DNA of 16,648 nt. It comes from an uncultured Flavobacteriales bacterium (GTDB taxonomy: Bacteria; Bacteroidota; Bacteroidia; Flavobacteriales_D; Sanyastnellaceae). The stretch is from positions 1 to 16,648 of the forward strand of contig CAJXOV010000003.1 of NCBI GenBank assembly GCA_913057815.1, in the 5' to 3' direction. A program made the translations under genes and the position numbers. The notes under the pieces were generated by a model. That model did no database searches. It was given only the letters and a program-made list of their open reading frames with translations, and had not been told where the DNA came from. Positions 1-6,043 of this stretch are shown in pieces (within the stretch, counting starts at the first letter, position 1; each line of letters starts with the position of its first letter).

Positions 1-27
1 GCAGCGTCAGATGTGTATAAGAGACAG
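1..27. other. Nextera adapter remnant (not genomic)
   Basis: These 27 bases are identical to the 3' 27 bases of the Nextera read-1 transposase oligonucleotide, ending in the 19-bp mosaic end AGATGTGTATAAGAGACAG at 9-27. They are library sequence left at the contig end. Genomic sequence begins at base 28, and any reading frame that enters this stretch is artificially extended. Confidence 0.97.
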
Positions 28-168
28 AGGGTTAATTGCTAGTTGATTCAGATTACCAGTTTGCCATCTTCCTCTTATTCCCAATTCCGAACTTATGGAA
101 AGAGAATCTTCTTGTCCAAAGAATTGAATTGAAGAGAGTAACAATATGAGAATTAAATAAAGCTTCAT
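28..168 (-). CDS. N-terminal fragment of a secreted, possibly outer membrane, protein
   Basis: Only the first 47 codons are present; the gene runs off the genomic part of the contig into the adapter. Residues 1-19 form a clear signal peptide (short basic start, long Leu/Ile core, then FGQ). The mature part begins EDSLSISSELGIRGRWQTGN. The 'G-W-TGN' pattern resembles the first strand of DUF481-type outer membrane beta-barrels, but this is too short to be sure. I chose the Met at 168 because an earlier in-frame Met at 189 would put seven residues before the signal peptide and overlap the pirin gene. Only 1 bp separates this start from the pirin stop codon, so the two genes are almost certainly co-transcribed. 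The residues beyond codon 47 in a naive translation come from adapter. Confidence 0.7.
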
Positions 169-169
169 A

Positions 170-1027
170 TTAATTATTAATTGATCCAAATTTTCCTTGT
201 TGAAAGTCCAAATTGGCCTGGTTAATCTCCTCTGTATTATTCATCACAAATGGGCCACCAAAAGCTACTGGCTCTTTTAAAGGTGTTCCGGCTAGAATTA
301 AAAATTGAGCTTCTGATTCTGTCTCTATGTGAATATCAATTCCATCTTCATTGAAATCAACTAACTGAAATTCGTCAATTGAAGTGCCATTAACAACAGC
401 AGTTCCTTCTAGCATATAAAGCATGACTCTGCTCTTCTGTGAGAAATCTCCTAAAGAGATAGAACCTAGACCATGAGAAATTACATGTGCTATCTGTGTA
501 TCTGATTTTGTGTGAATGGCTCCAGTCAATCCATTTATTGTTCCTGAGATCACTCTGAGGTTCATGTTTCCTTCTAGTTTTTGTGGAATCTCCTTAGAGG
601 ATAGATTATGAATATCTGGAGAAGACATTTTTTCAGAAATTGGATTGTTCACCCAAAGTTGCATTTCATGAAACCGACCGGTGTTTTTATCTGAGGCCAT
701 ATCACCACCGTGAATGACTCCTGAACCTGCATTCATTCGCTGAACAGACCCTGAATCTAACGTTGACCTATTTCCCAGAGAGTCTTTATGGTCCATTCTA
801 CCTTCAAACATGAAGGTTATAGTTTCGAACCCTCTGTGAGGATGGTCATGGCCTGCTCCATCTAAGAAAAAATCTGGGCCTACTTTTTCTGGGCCAATAT
901 GATCCAGCATTAGAAATGGATCAGACTCTCTAAACTCAGCAGTAGGAAAGGCTCTTTGACCTCTAACTCCTGGTATTAGGCCATTAATGTTTTTGTAATT
1001 GTGTGTTGATTTAATACTTCTATTCAT
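170..1027 (-). CDS. Pirin family protein (bicupin)
   Basis: The 285-residue product is a full-length pirin, a two-cupin iron protein. Bacterial members have been described as quercetin dioxygenase-like or as partners of metabolic enzymes. The N-terminal cupin carries the signature HPHRGFETITFMFEG (H62, H64) and AGSGVIHGGDM (H106). The middle has the conserved LQLWVN-like block (QLWVNNPISEKM, about 123-134). The C-terminal cupin ends with the family blocks LAGTPLKEPV and GPFVMNNTEEINQA. Three metal-ligand histidines are present, but the fourth ligand, a Glu two residues after the third His in human pirin (HAE), is Gly here (HGG), with Asp next to it. The gene lies just downstream of a MarR regulator and shares its 19-bp operator, so repression by that MarR is likely. 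The outer-membrane-type gene follows after 1 bp. The family is certain; substrate and enzymatic activity are unknown. Confidence 0.95.
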   Translation of the reverse strand: MNRSIKSTHNYKNINGLIPGVRGQRAFPTAEFRESDPFLMLDHIGPEKVGPDFFLDGAGHDHPHRGFETITFMFEGRMDHKDSLGNRSTLDSGSVQRMNAGSGVIHGGDMASDKNTGRFHEMQLWVNNPISEKMSSPDIHNLSSKEIPQKLEGNMNLRVISGTINGLTGAIHTKSDTQIAHVISHGLGSISLGDFSQKSRVMLYMLEGTAVVNGTSIDEFQLVDFNEDGIDIHIETESEAQFLILAGTPLKEPVAFGGPFVMNNTEEINQANLDFQQGKFGSINN

Positions 1028-1033
1028 AACTCA

Positions 1034-1052
1034 TACATTATTTGTAGGTACA
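1034..1052 (-). promoter_or_regulatory. MarR-type operator copy 1, upstream of pirin
   Basis: The 19-bp sequence TACATTATTTGTAGGTACA (plus strand) ends 6 bp before the pirin start codon and is identical to the copy before marR at 1536-1554. It contains the inverted repeat TACA-N5-TGTA followed by another TACA, a pattern typical of MarR-family sites. On the minus strand a -7-like box TAAATGTG (1051-1058, one mismatch to TAnnTTTG) overlaps its upstream edge, so a bound regulator would block initiation. Confidence 0.7.
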
Positions 1053-1109
1053 CATTTATAGTTAAAAAAAAGCAGTTGTTATTCCGCTCTATTATTCAAT
1101 AATCTCTTC

Positions 1110-1529
1110 TTATGATCCTCTTAGTTTTTTAATCAAAAACTCTAGTTTTTCAATCTCCAAGGTGGTTAAGTTATTGACCATAGGTTTATGGAAATCTTGA
1201 ACTTTTTTATCCAGTGTTTTCAATAATTCTATTCCCTTTTCAGTAATGACAATATCCATTTTTCTTCTGTCTTCTGAAGACAATGTTCTTTCTGCGAGTT
1301 CCTTTTGTACAAGCTTGTCTACAATCCTAGTCACATTGCTAGATCTTTGGACCATCTCGCATAAAATGGCATTGACTGAAATAGGGTTTCCATTGGCACT
1401 TTTAAGAATTCTAAGCACATTATACTGCGGCTCATAAATATCAAATTCTTTTAATTCCTTAGAAACAGAATCTGTAATCCAGTGTCCAGTTCTTATTATT
1501 TCGTGAATTGCCTTAAAGTACCCTTTCAT
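1110..1529 (-). CDS. MarR family transcriptional regulator
   Basis: The product is a 139-residue winged-helix repressor. The winged-helix core runs from about residue 30 to 105: the second helix VNAILCEMV, the recognition helix QRSSNVTRIVDKLVQKELAE, and the wing SSEDRRKMDIVITEKG with the characteristic DRR. Helices at both ends would make the dimer interface. I chose the Met at 1529, not the longer frame back to 1622, because homology to MarR proteins starts here, AGG lies 4-6 bases upstream, and the operator and promoter box lie inside the longer version. The gene sits directly before the pirin gene and both have the same 19-bp operator, so the protein probably represses itself and the pirin operon. 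The window does not show which ligand or oxidant releases it. I see no conserved Cys arrangement that would support OhrR-type peroxide sensing. Confidence 0.93.
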   Translation of the reverse strand: MKGYFKAIHEIIRTGHWITDSVSKELKEFDIYEPQYNVLRILKSANGNPISVNAILCEMVQRSSNVTRIVDKLVQKELAERTLSSEDRRKMDIVITEKGIELLKTLDKKVQDFHKPMVNNLTTLEIEKLEFLIKKLRGS

Positions 1530-1535
1530 TACCTG

Positions 1536-1554
1536 TACATTATTTGTAGGTACA
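1536..1554 (-). promoter_or_regulatory. MarR-type operator copy 2, at the marR promoter
   Basis: This is an exact second copy of TACATTATTTGTAGGTACA, ending 6 bp before the marR start codon. Spacing to the start codon is the same as at the pirin copy. It contains the inverted repeat TACA-N5-TGTA. Its upstream edge overlaps the -7 box at 1553-1560, which fits autorepression. Confidence 0.75.
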
Positions 1555-1560
1555 AATATA
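1553..1560 (-). promoter_or_regulatory. -7 promoter box of marR
   Basis: On the minus strand this reads TATATTTG, a perfect match to the Bacteroidota TAnnTTTG box. It lies about 23 bp before the marR start codon and overlaps the operator. I found no good TTG element at the expected -33 position. Confidence 0.5.
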
Positions 1561-1704
1561 TGGATAATTATTAATCTACCTAAATAAAGTTTTATTCGAT
1601 AAATTGAAAGGACCAAGTGCAATTATTACACTATTCAGAACCTGAACAGATTTTAACACTAAGGTCAAATTATCAATGTCTTATATGACCGAAAAACAAT
1701 CGGA

Positions 1705-4296
1705 TTACCTTTTCATCAACACCTCAGTCTTGTATAAAAGATCACGGTTTTCTGAGAAAATGGAAACGAAGTAAACCCCGGAACTGATTTTAGAAATATC
1801 ATAGTTTTTATTCTTTTGGAATTCCTCCTCCATTATTATTTCACCATCCATATTGACTATCTGGATAACCGAACTTAGTGGAATTCTACTTTTAGAATTT
1901 ATTTTTATGGATAAAGAACTCGGATTTGGGAAAATTATAACGTCTTCTGTATGGTTATCCACGTTGTATTGATTTAGTCCAACACAAATAACTTTGTTTT
2001 CAAACAATCTAAATATCTCATTATTGTTCCTATCAATCCCGCAATACATTAAATCCAAATCTCCATCATTATCTAAATCGGCAGACTTCATATGAGACCA
2101 GCCAATATGATGAAAAGGCATTTCGAAAACTTCATTAAACTCTCCTTCTCCAATGTTTTCATAAACTTTAGTCTCCTCCACCCCTGACAAATTATATCCA
2201 GAAACTATTAAATCTAAATCTCCATCCAAATCAAAGTCTGAAAGGTTTAATGCTCCACGAGATAAACCATCTCCTTCAAACAAATCTATTCTATTAAATG
2301 ACCCGTCATTTAAGTTTTGATAGTAATACAAGACATATTCAGTGTTCATTCCAAAACCAACAGATCCTGAGAGAAGTAAATCATCATCTCCATCTATATC
2401 GATATCTCCTATTATCACCCTAGGATAATTAACTGGATCAAAAAGGGACGAACTGAAAAGTTCAAATCCACCTGAACCGTCTAGTGAATAAACTAAAGCT
2501 GCCGGATTAATGCCATCATTTCCAAATGATATTACCTCCTTTATACCATCTCCATTTACGTCTAATATATTCAAGGTTGGGTTTGATAATGGAATAAAAG
2601 GAGTATTAATGTTAGCCAGTAAACTAGCATCATTATTTTCAAAAAGACGAATAAATTCTTCACCATTGCTGTTTTCGCCAGCTGCTATTAAGTCTTCATC
2701 TCCATCATTATCTATATCAAAGAAAAGAAGAGCTGCTTGATCCAAGTCAGTTACGTTAGTAAAACCAACTTCAGAAAAATTTCCATTTCCATCATTGGTG
2801 TAACGTACAGTTAGCGGTTCATAACCATCAATTTCACCTGAAATAATTACATCCATATCACCGTCCAAATCAATATCTGAAAATTTAACAGAAGAATTTC
2901 TAACACCATAAAACTCAGATTCAGATTTCGAAAAAATCATACTTCCTTCATTGATATATAGGTTTGTTTGAAATCTCGAGGATGTGTGACCTCCCGTTTG
3001 GATAAAATCCAAGTCGCCATCATTATCCACGTCAGCAAAATTAAAGTCACCAGAAATGTCTTCAAATGGTGTATTTAATATTGGAGAAAAATGACCTGTA
3101 CCATTGTTTAGGAAAACTCTGTTAATATTGGTAAACTCAGACCAATCTCCACCTATTAAAACGTCCTCATATGAATCCGAATTAAAGTCAGCAAAAAGAA
3201 CACTACCCATACCAAAATCATCAAACTCATGATCTGTGTTTTCAACAAAATCTCCAGTTCCGTCATTAGTATATAATCTTGTGTGACTAACTACCCCTTG
3301 AATTCCAGTCATTAACACATCTAAATCACCGTCTAAATCAAAATCAGACACACCAATATCACCTAATTCTGAATCCTGAAAGGGAGTATTCTCAACTAGT
3401 TCAAATAAATTATTTCCATTATTCAAATATAAATCTGTTCTCACTAGAGAATTAGCTACTCTCCCATTAACTAAAAGATCTAGGTCGCCATCGCTATCCA
3501 TATCGAAAAAAACTGCAGCACCATTCATTGAAGGCGATAATCCTAATGGCATTGTGGTAAAAAATCCTTCTCCATCGTTTTCATGAAGTCGACACATTGC
3601 ATTGACAGAAATTCCAGTAACTAAATTACCACTGAGGTACAAATCTAGGTCTCCATCATTATCAGTGTCTCCTAATAATATAGTCCCATAAACACTACCT
3701 GTCAATTGTTGGTTTAGTGTGAATTCAGCCGATCCATTATTTAAATAGACTCCCGCAAAAGCAAAACCAGAAGTCTCTTCTCCACAAATCACTATATCTA
3801 TATCACCATCATTATCAAGATCTCCACTATCTATATCTCCATAAGATAAGTCTGGAATAGAATGGGGTATAATCGTAAATGTACCATTTCCGTCATTCAG
3901 GTAAATTTCAGTTAAAGTTTCAGTTCCTCCAAACATGTTGTCTGGCCTACCTGAAAGAATAATATCTGGTGAACCATCTCCATTTAGATCAGCCAATTCT
4001 ACAGATGAGTTATACATTGGAGTTAAAGTAGATTCGTAATCTTCTAGAAAATTTCCTATGCCGTCATTTAGATAAATTTTAGTAGTAAGATCAAAATTCC
4101 CATATCCAGTGATTATAAAGTCAATATCGCCATCATTATCTAAATCCGCGGCATTACTGTCACCAGAATCTGTACCAGAGATCTCTGCTATATTTTGAGG
4201 GAAAGGAGAAGGTGGTATGAGTTGTTCAAAATCAAAATTCTGAGCGAACAGTATTGACCCTGATAGTAATCCGACTAAAATAAAGGTAAATTTCAT
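1705..4296 (-). CDS. T9SS-secreted FG-GAP/VCBS repeat protein
   Basis: The 863-residue protein has a signal peptide (residues 1-19, ending FAQ). It then carries fourteen FG-GAP/VCBS-type repeats and, from about residue 786, a type A T9SS sorting domain (FPNPSS at the start, then SSGVYFVSIFSENRDLLYKTEVLMKR-like ending). Each repeat has a calcium-loop motif of the form DxDxDGDxD followed by a hydrophobic strand and Gly. They begin near residues 51, 103, 159, 210, 265, 318, 370, 422, 474, 527, 579, 631, 687 and 740, so the period is 51-56 residues. Repeats 7 (DFNSDSYED) and 11 (DVNGDGIKE) are degenerate. Fourteen blades fit two seven-bladed beta-propellers. The protein is expected to cross the outer membrane by the T9SS and be anchored or released outside. 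Its role, perhaps adhesion or polymer binding, cannot be told from sequence. It has no catalytic domain that I recognise. Confidence 0.92.
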   Translation of the reverse strand: MKFTFILVGLLSGSILFAQNFDFEQLIPPSPFPQNIAEISGTDSGDSNAADLDNDGDIDFIITGYGNFDLTTKIYLNDGIGNFLEDYESTLTPMYNSSVELADLNGDGSPDIILSGRPDNMFGGTETLTEIYLNDGNGTFTIIPHSIPDLSYGDIDSGDLDNDGDIDIVICGEETSGFAFAGVYLNNGSAEFTLNQQLTGSVYGTILLGDTDNDGDLDLYLSGNLVTGISVNAMCRLHENDGEGFFTTMPLGLSPSMNGAAVFFDMDSDGDLDLLVNGRVANSLVRTDLYLNNGNNLFELVENTPFQDSELGDIGVSDFDLDGDLDVLMTGIQGVVSHTRLYTNDGTGDFVENTDHEFDDFGMGSVLFADFNSDSYEDVLIGGDWSEFTNINRVFLNNGTGHFSPILNTPFEDISGDFNFADVDNDGDLDFIQTGGHTSSRFQTNLYINEGSMIFSKSESEFYGVRNSSVKFSDIDLDGDMDVIISGEIDGYEPLTVRYTNDGNGNFSEVGFTNVTDLDQAALLFFDIDNDGDEDLIAAGENSNGEEFIRLFENNDASLLANINTPFIPLSNPTLNILDVNGDGIKEVISFGNDGINPAALVYSLDGSGGFELFSSSLFDPVNYPRVIIGDIDIDGDDDLLLSGSVGFGMNTEYVLYYYQNLNDGSFNRIDLFEGDGLSRGALNLSDFDLDGDLDLIVSGYNLSGVEETKVYENIGEGEFNEVFEMPFHHIGWSHMKSADLDNDGDLDLMYCGIDRNNNEIFRLFENKVICVGLNQYNVDNHTEDVIIFPNPSSLSIKINSKSRIPLSSVIQIVNMDGEIIMEEEFQKNKNYDISKISSGVYFVSIFSENRDLLYKTEVLMKR

Positions 4297-4300
4297 GTAG

Positions 4301-4308
4301 TAAAGTTA
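4301..4308 (-). promoter_or_regulatory. Possible -7 box before the FG-GAP gene
   Basis: On the minus strand this reads TAACTTTA, one base from TAnnTTTG, and ends 4 bp before the start codon. The same octamer precedes the trp leader at 15833-15840. The short distance to the start codon would leave almost no untranslated leader, so the call is weak. Confidence 0.3.
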
Positions 4309-4333
4309 ACACTATAAAAGTGACAACTGGAAA

Positions 4334-5101
4334 CTAAGAAACTTTCAATCCAACCTCACCCATCCCATCACAACTAGCTTTCACCTCATCACCAGCCTTT
4401 AGAAAGACTGCTGGTGTAGCAGCTCCTGCCAACAGAACCATTCCTTTTTTAAGCTCTATTCCTTCTCTTTTGAATATTCTAGTGGCTTCCAAAAAGGAGT
4501 TCCATGGGTTTCCTAGAATATCATTTGTAGAACCAGGCTGAACTGCCTCTCCATTTACTTCTAATGAAATAGATAAACTATCAAACTTGTTTTCTGCTGT
4601 TAACCATTCTCCTAAAACATATCCTGTAGACGAACAATTGTCTGCTATCACGTCTTCTAATGAAAACTTGAAATTCTTGTATCTAGAATCTATGATTTCT
4701 ATGGCTACACATACTGCATCTACATAATTAGGGATATCTGATTCTTTAAGTTCTCCAGGGATATCCTTACTGATTCTAAAAGCTACTTCCGGTTCTGCTC
4801 TTGGGTGAACGTACTTCGATAATTCTAAAGTATCTCCATCCTGTAACTCCATGTTAGAAGTCAACCTTCCCCAAATAAGTTCATGCACGCCCATCTGCTC
4901 CATTTTAGCCTTAGAAGTGAACCCCATTTTATAGCCTAACAGTTTCTCTCCTCTAGCTAAACGCTGATCAATAGATGCTACCTGAACCTGATATGCTTCT
5001 GCTATAGAAAGTTCCTGATCTATGCTAATCTGAGGTACTGCAGCTGCATTGATAGCAGCTGAATCTAAGTGTTGGGCTAATTCTAAAATGGACTTGGACA
5101 T
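4334..5101 (-). CDS. 4-oxalocrotonate decarboxylase / 2-oxopent-4-enoate hydratase family enzyme
   Basis: The 255-residue product belongs to the fumarylacetoacetate-hydrolase-like hydratase/decarboxylase group (MhpD, DmpH/XylI, HpcG). The stretch GYKMGFTSKAKMEQMGVHE (56-74) followed by IWGRLT, and the run EIIDSRYKNFKFSLEDVIAD (135-154), resemble 4-oxalocrotonate decarboxylases more than the plain hydratases. E103 and E105 (in EPEVAF) and E135 sit where the family's divalent-metal ligands are. Known members decarboxylate 2-oxohex-3-enedioate in meta-cleavage of catechols or in aminomuconate breakdown of tryptophan via 3-hydroxyanthranilate. No other gene of such a pathway is in the window, so the substrate is inferred only from family resemblance. 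It has its own strong -7 box upstream. The FG-GAP gene follows after 37 bp, with no functional link that I can see. Confidence 0.85.
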   Translation of the reverse strand: MSKSILELAQHLDSAAINAAAVPQISIDQELSIAEAYQVQVASIDQRLARGEKLLGYKMGFTSKAKMEQMGVHELIWGRLTSNMELQDGDTLELSKYVHPRAEPEVAFRISKDIPGELKESDIPNYVDAVCVAIEIIDSRYKNFKFSLEDVIADNCSSTGYVLGEWLTAENKFDSLSISLEVNGEAVQPGSTNDILGNPWNSFLEATRIFKREGIELKKGMVLLAGAATPAVFLKAGDEVKASCDGMGEVGLKVS

Positions 5102-5118
5102 GTGGATTTATTTTGGCT

Positions 5119-5127
5119 GCAAATCTA
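5119..5127 (-). promoter_or_regulatory. -7 promoter box of the decarboxylase-like gene
   Basis: The minus strand reads TAGATTTGC, a full match to TAnnTTTGC, 17 bp before the start codon. No well-spaced TTG is visible at -33. It suggests that this gene is transcribed separately from the methyltransferase upstream. Confidence 0.5.
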
Positions 5128-5154
5128 AATAGTTTCGCCCAATTGCGGCTACTC

Positions 5155-6012
5155 TTATTTAACTTGACCTCTTACTAAACTCCCCGTAGAAAATTCTGCT
5201 CCTGAAGTAGCTTCTACTATCAAGTTTCCACATTCTACTGAGCCAAATGAAATGTGGTTTTCTAATCGCTCTTTTAACTGCTCTGGAGAAATTCCTGAGT
5301 AGGTGTTGACTATGATGTATGCTTTCTTATTCAACAGTTGTGAAACTCCCTTTATGAGCTCATCTAATTGGGATTCTAATTTCCATTTCTCTCCTTTGGG
5401 TCCTCTACCCCATGAAGGAGGATCCATGATAATCAAATCATATTTTTTTCCTCTTTTTACTTCTTTCTGTACATACCTCAGCGCATCTTCTTTCATCCAC
5501 CTCACATCCTTCAGGCCACTACTTTCCATGTTTTCCTTGGCTTTAGAAATCAACTGGCTAAAGGCTTCTACATGTGTGATGTCTGATTGAACAGCCTTGG
5601 CTGCTAGTGATGCACCTCCAGTATAAGCGAAAAGGTTCAGGGCTTTTGAGTTTCTTTTGCGTTGCAACGCTGAGAAAATATATTCCCAATTACTACTCTG
5701 CTCAGGAAAAACTCCGATGTGCTTGAATTGGGAAATGCTGAGATTAAATCCTAGTTTATGGCTTCCGCCATAAGAGATAGCCCAAGGGGTTAGCTGTTTA
5801 CTCCATTTTCCAGAATTGGCTGATGATTGGGTAAAACGAGTAGTCACTTGTTGGCTCCACTCCTTCTGACTAAGTCTGGGTTTTCCGGTAGCGGCTACTT
5901 CTGGTCTTTCAATGATTACAGATCCGAAACGTTCTAGCTTTTTCCCATTTCCGCAGTCTATGAGCTCGTATTCTTTCCAAGTGGGTGCTATAATTCTTTT
6001 AGTCTTCAGAAT
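5155..6012 (-). CDS. RlmI-like SAM-dependent methyltransferase with a non-AUG start
   Basis: This is a class I methyltransferase of the COG1092 (RlmI/RlmK-like) group, which modify 23S rRNA cytosine or guanine. SAM-binding motif I is LNLFAYTGGASLAA, and the catalytic loop is DPPSWGRGPKGEKW. The first ordinary start codon is a GTG at 5847, giving 230 residues. However, the frame stays open upstream to a TAA at 6022-6024, and the extra residues include APTWKEYELIDCGNGKKLER followed by FGSVIIERPE, which look like the usual N-terminus of Bacteroidota members of this family. No ATG, GTG or TTG occurs in that extension. The likely start is ATT (6010-6012, 285 residues) or CTG (6007-6009, 284 residues). 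A TAnnTTTG box at 6034-6041 fits initiation there. It lies 31 bp after the glycosyltransferase stop. The short PUA domain of E. coli RlmI is absent. The exact target base is not predictable. Confidence 0.8.
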   Translation of the reverse strand: MLKTKRIIAPTWKEYELIDCGNGKKLERFGSVIIERPEVAATGKPRLSQKEWSQQVTTRFTQSSANSGKWSKQLTPWAISYGGSHKLGFNLSISQFKHIGVFPEQSSNWEYIFSALQRKRNSKALNLFAYTGGASLAAKAVQSDITHVEAFSQLISKAKENMESSGLKDVRWMKEDALRYVQKEVKRGKKYDLIIMDPPSWGRGPKGEKWKLESQLDELIKGVSQLLNKKAYIIVNTYSGISPEQLKERLENHISFGSVECGNLIVEATSGAEFSTGSLVRGQVK

Positions 6013-6033
6013 GGTTTCTTTTTAATCTTCTTA

Positions 6034-6041
6034 CAAACTTA
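6034..6041 (-). promoter_or_regulatory. -7 promoter box of the methyltransferase gene
   Basis: The minus strand reads TAAGTTTG, a full TAnnTTTG match, lying just after the glycosyltransferase stop codon. It would start transcription near 6030, about 18 bases before the proposed ATT/CTG start. It supports the longer methyltransferase, because the GTG at 5847 would then have an untranslated leader of about 180 bases that nevertheless encodes family-like protein. Confidence 0.45.
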
Positions 6042-6043
6042 GT

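Noticed and set aside
1066..1110. Possible marR terminator (run of eight T on the minus strand)
   Set aside because: Only three- to six-base stems with unsuitable loops can be drawn before the T-run, so I cannot support a terminator.
1530..1622. Longer N-terminus for the MarR regulator starting at 1622
   Set aside because: The extra 31 residues are encoded by the promoter box and operator, and MarR homology begins at the Met at 1529.
2510..2740. Plus-strand frame of 76 codons inside the FG-GAP gene
   Set aside because: It is a shadow of the minus-strand repeats, with a composition that mirrors the DGD motifs and no ribosome binding site or family resemblance.
2040..4150. Regularly spaced DNA similarity resembling a CRISPR or tandem-repeat array
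   Set aside because: The periodic stretches code for the calcium-loop motifs of the FG-GAP repeats; spacers are not constant in length and the frame is open throughout.
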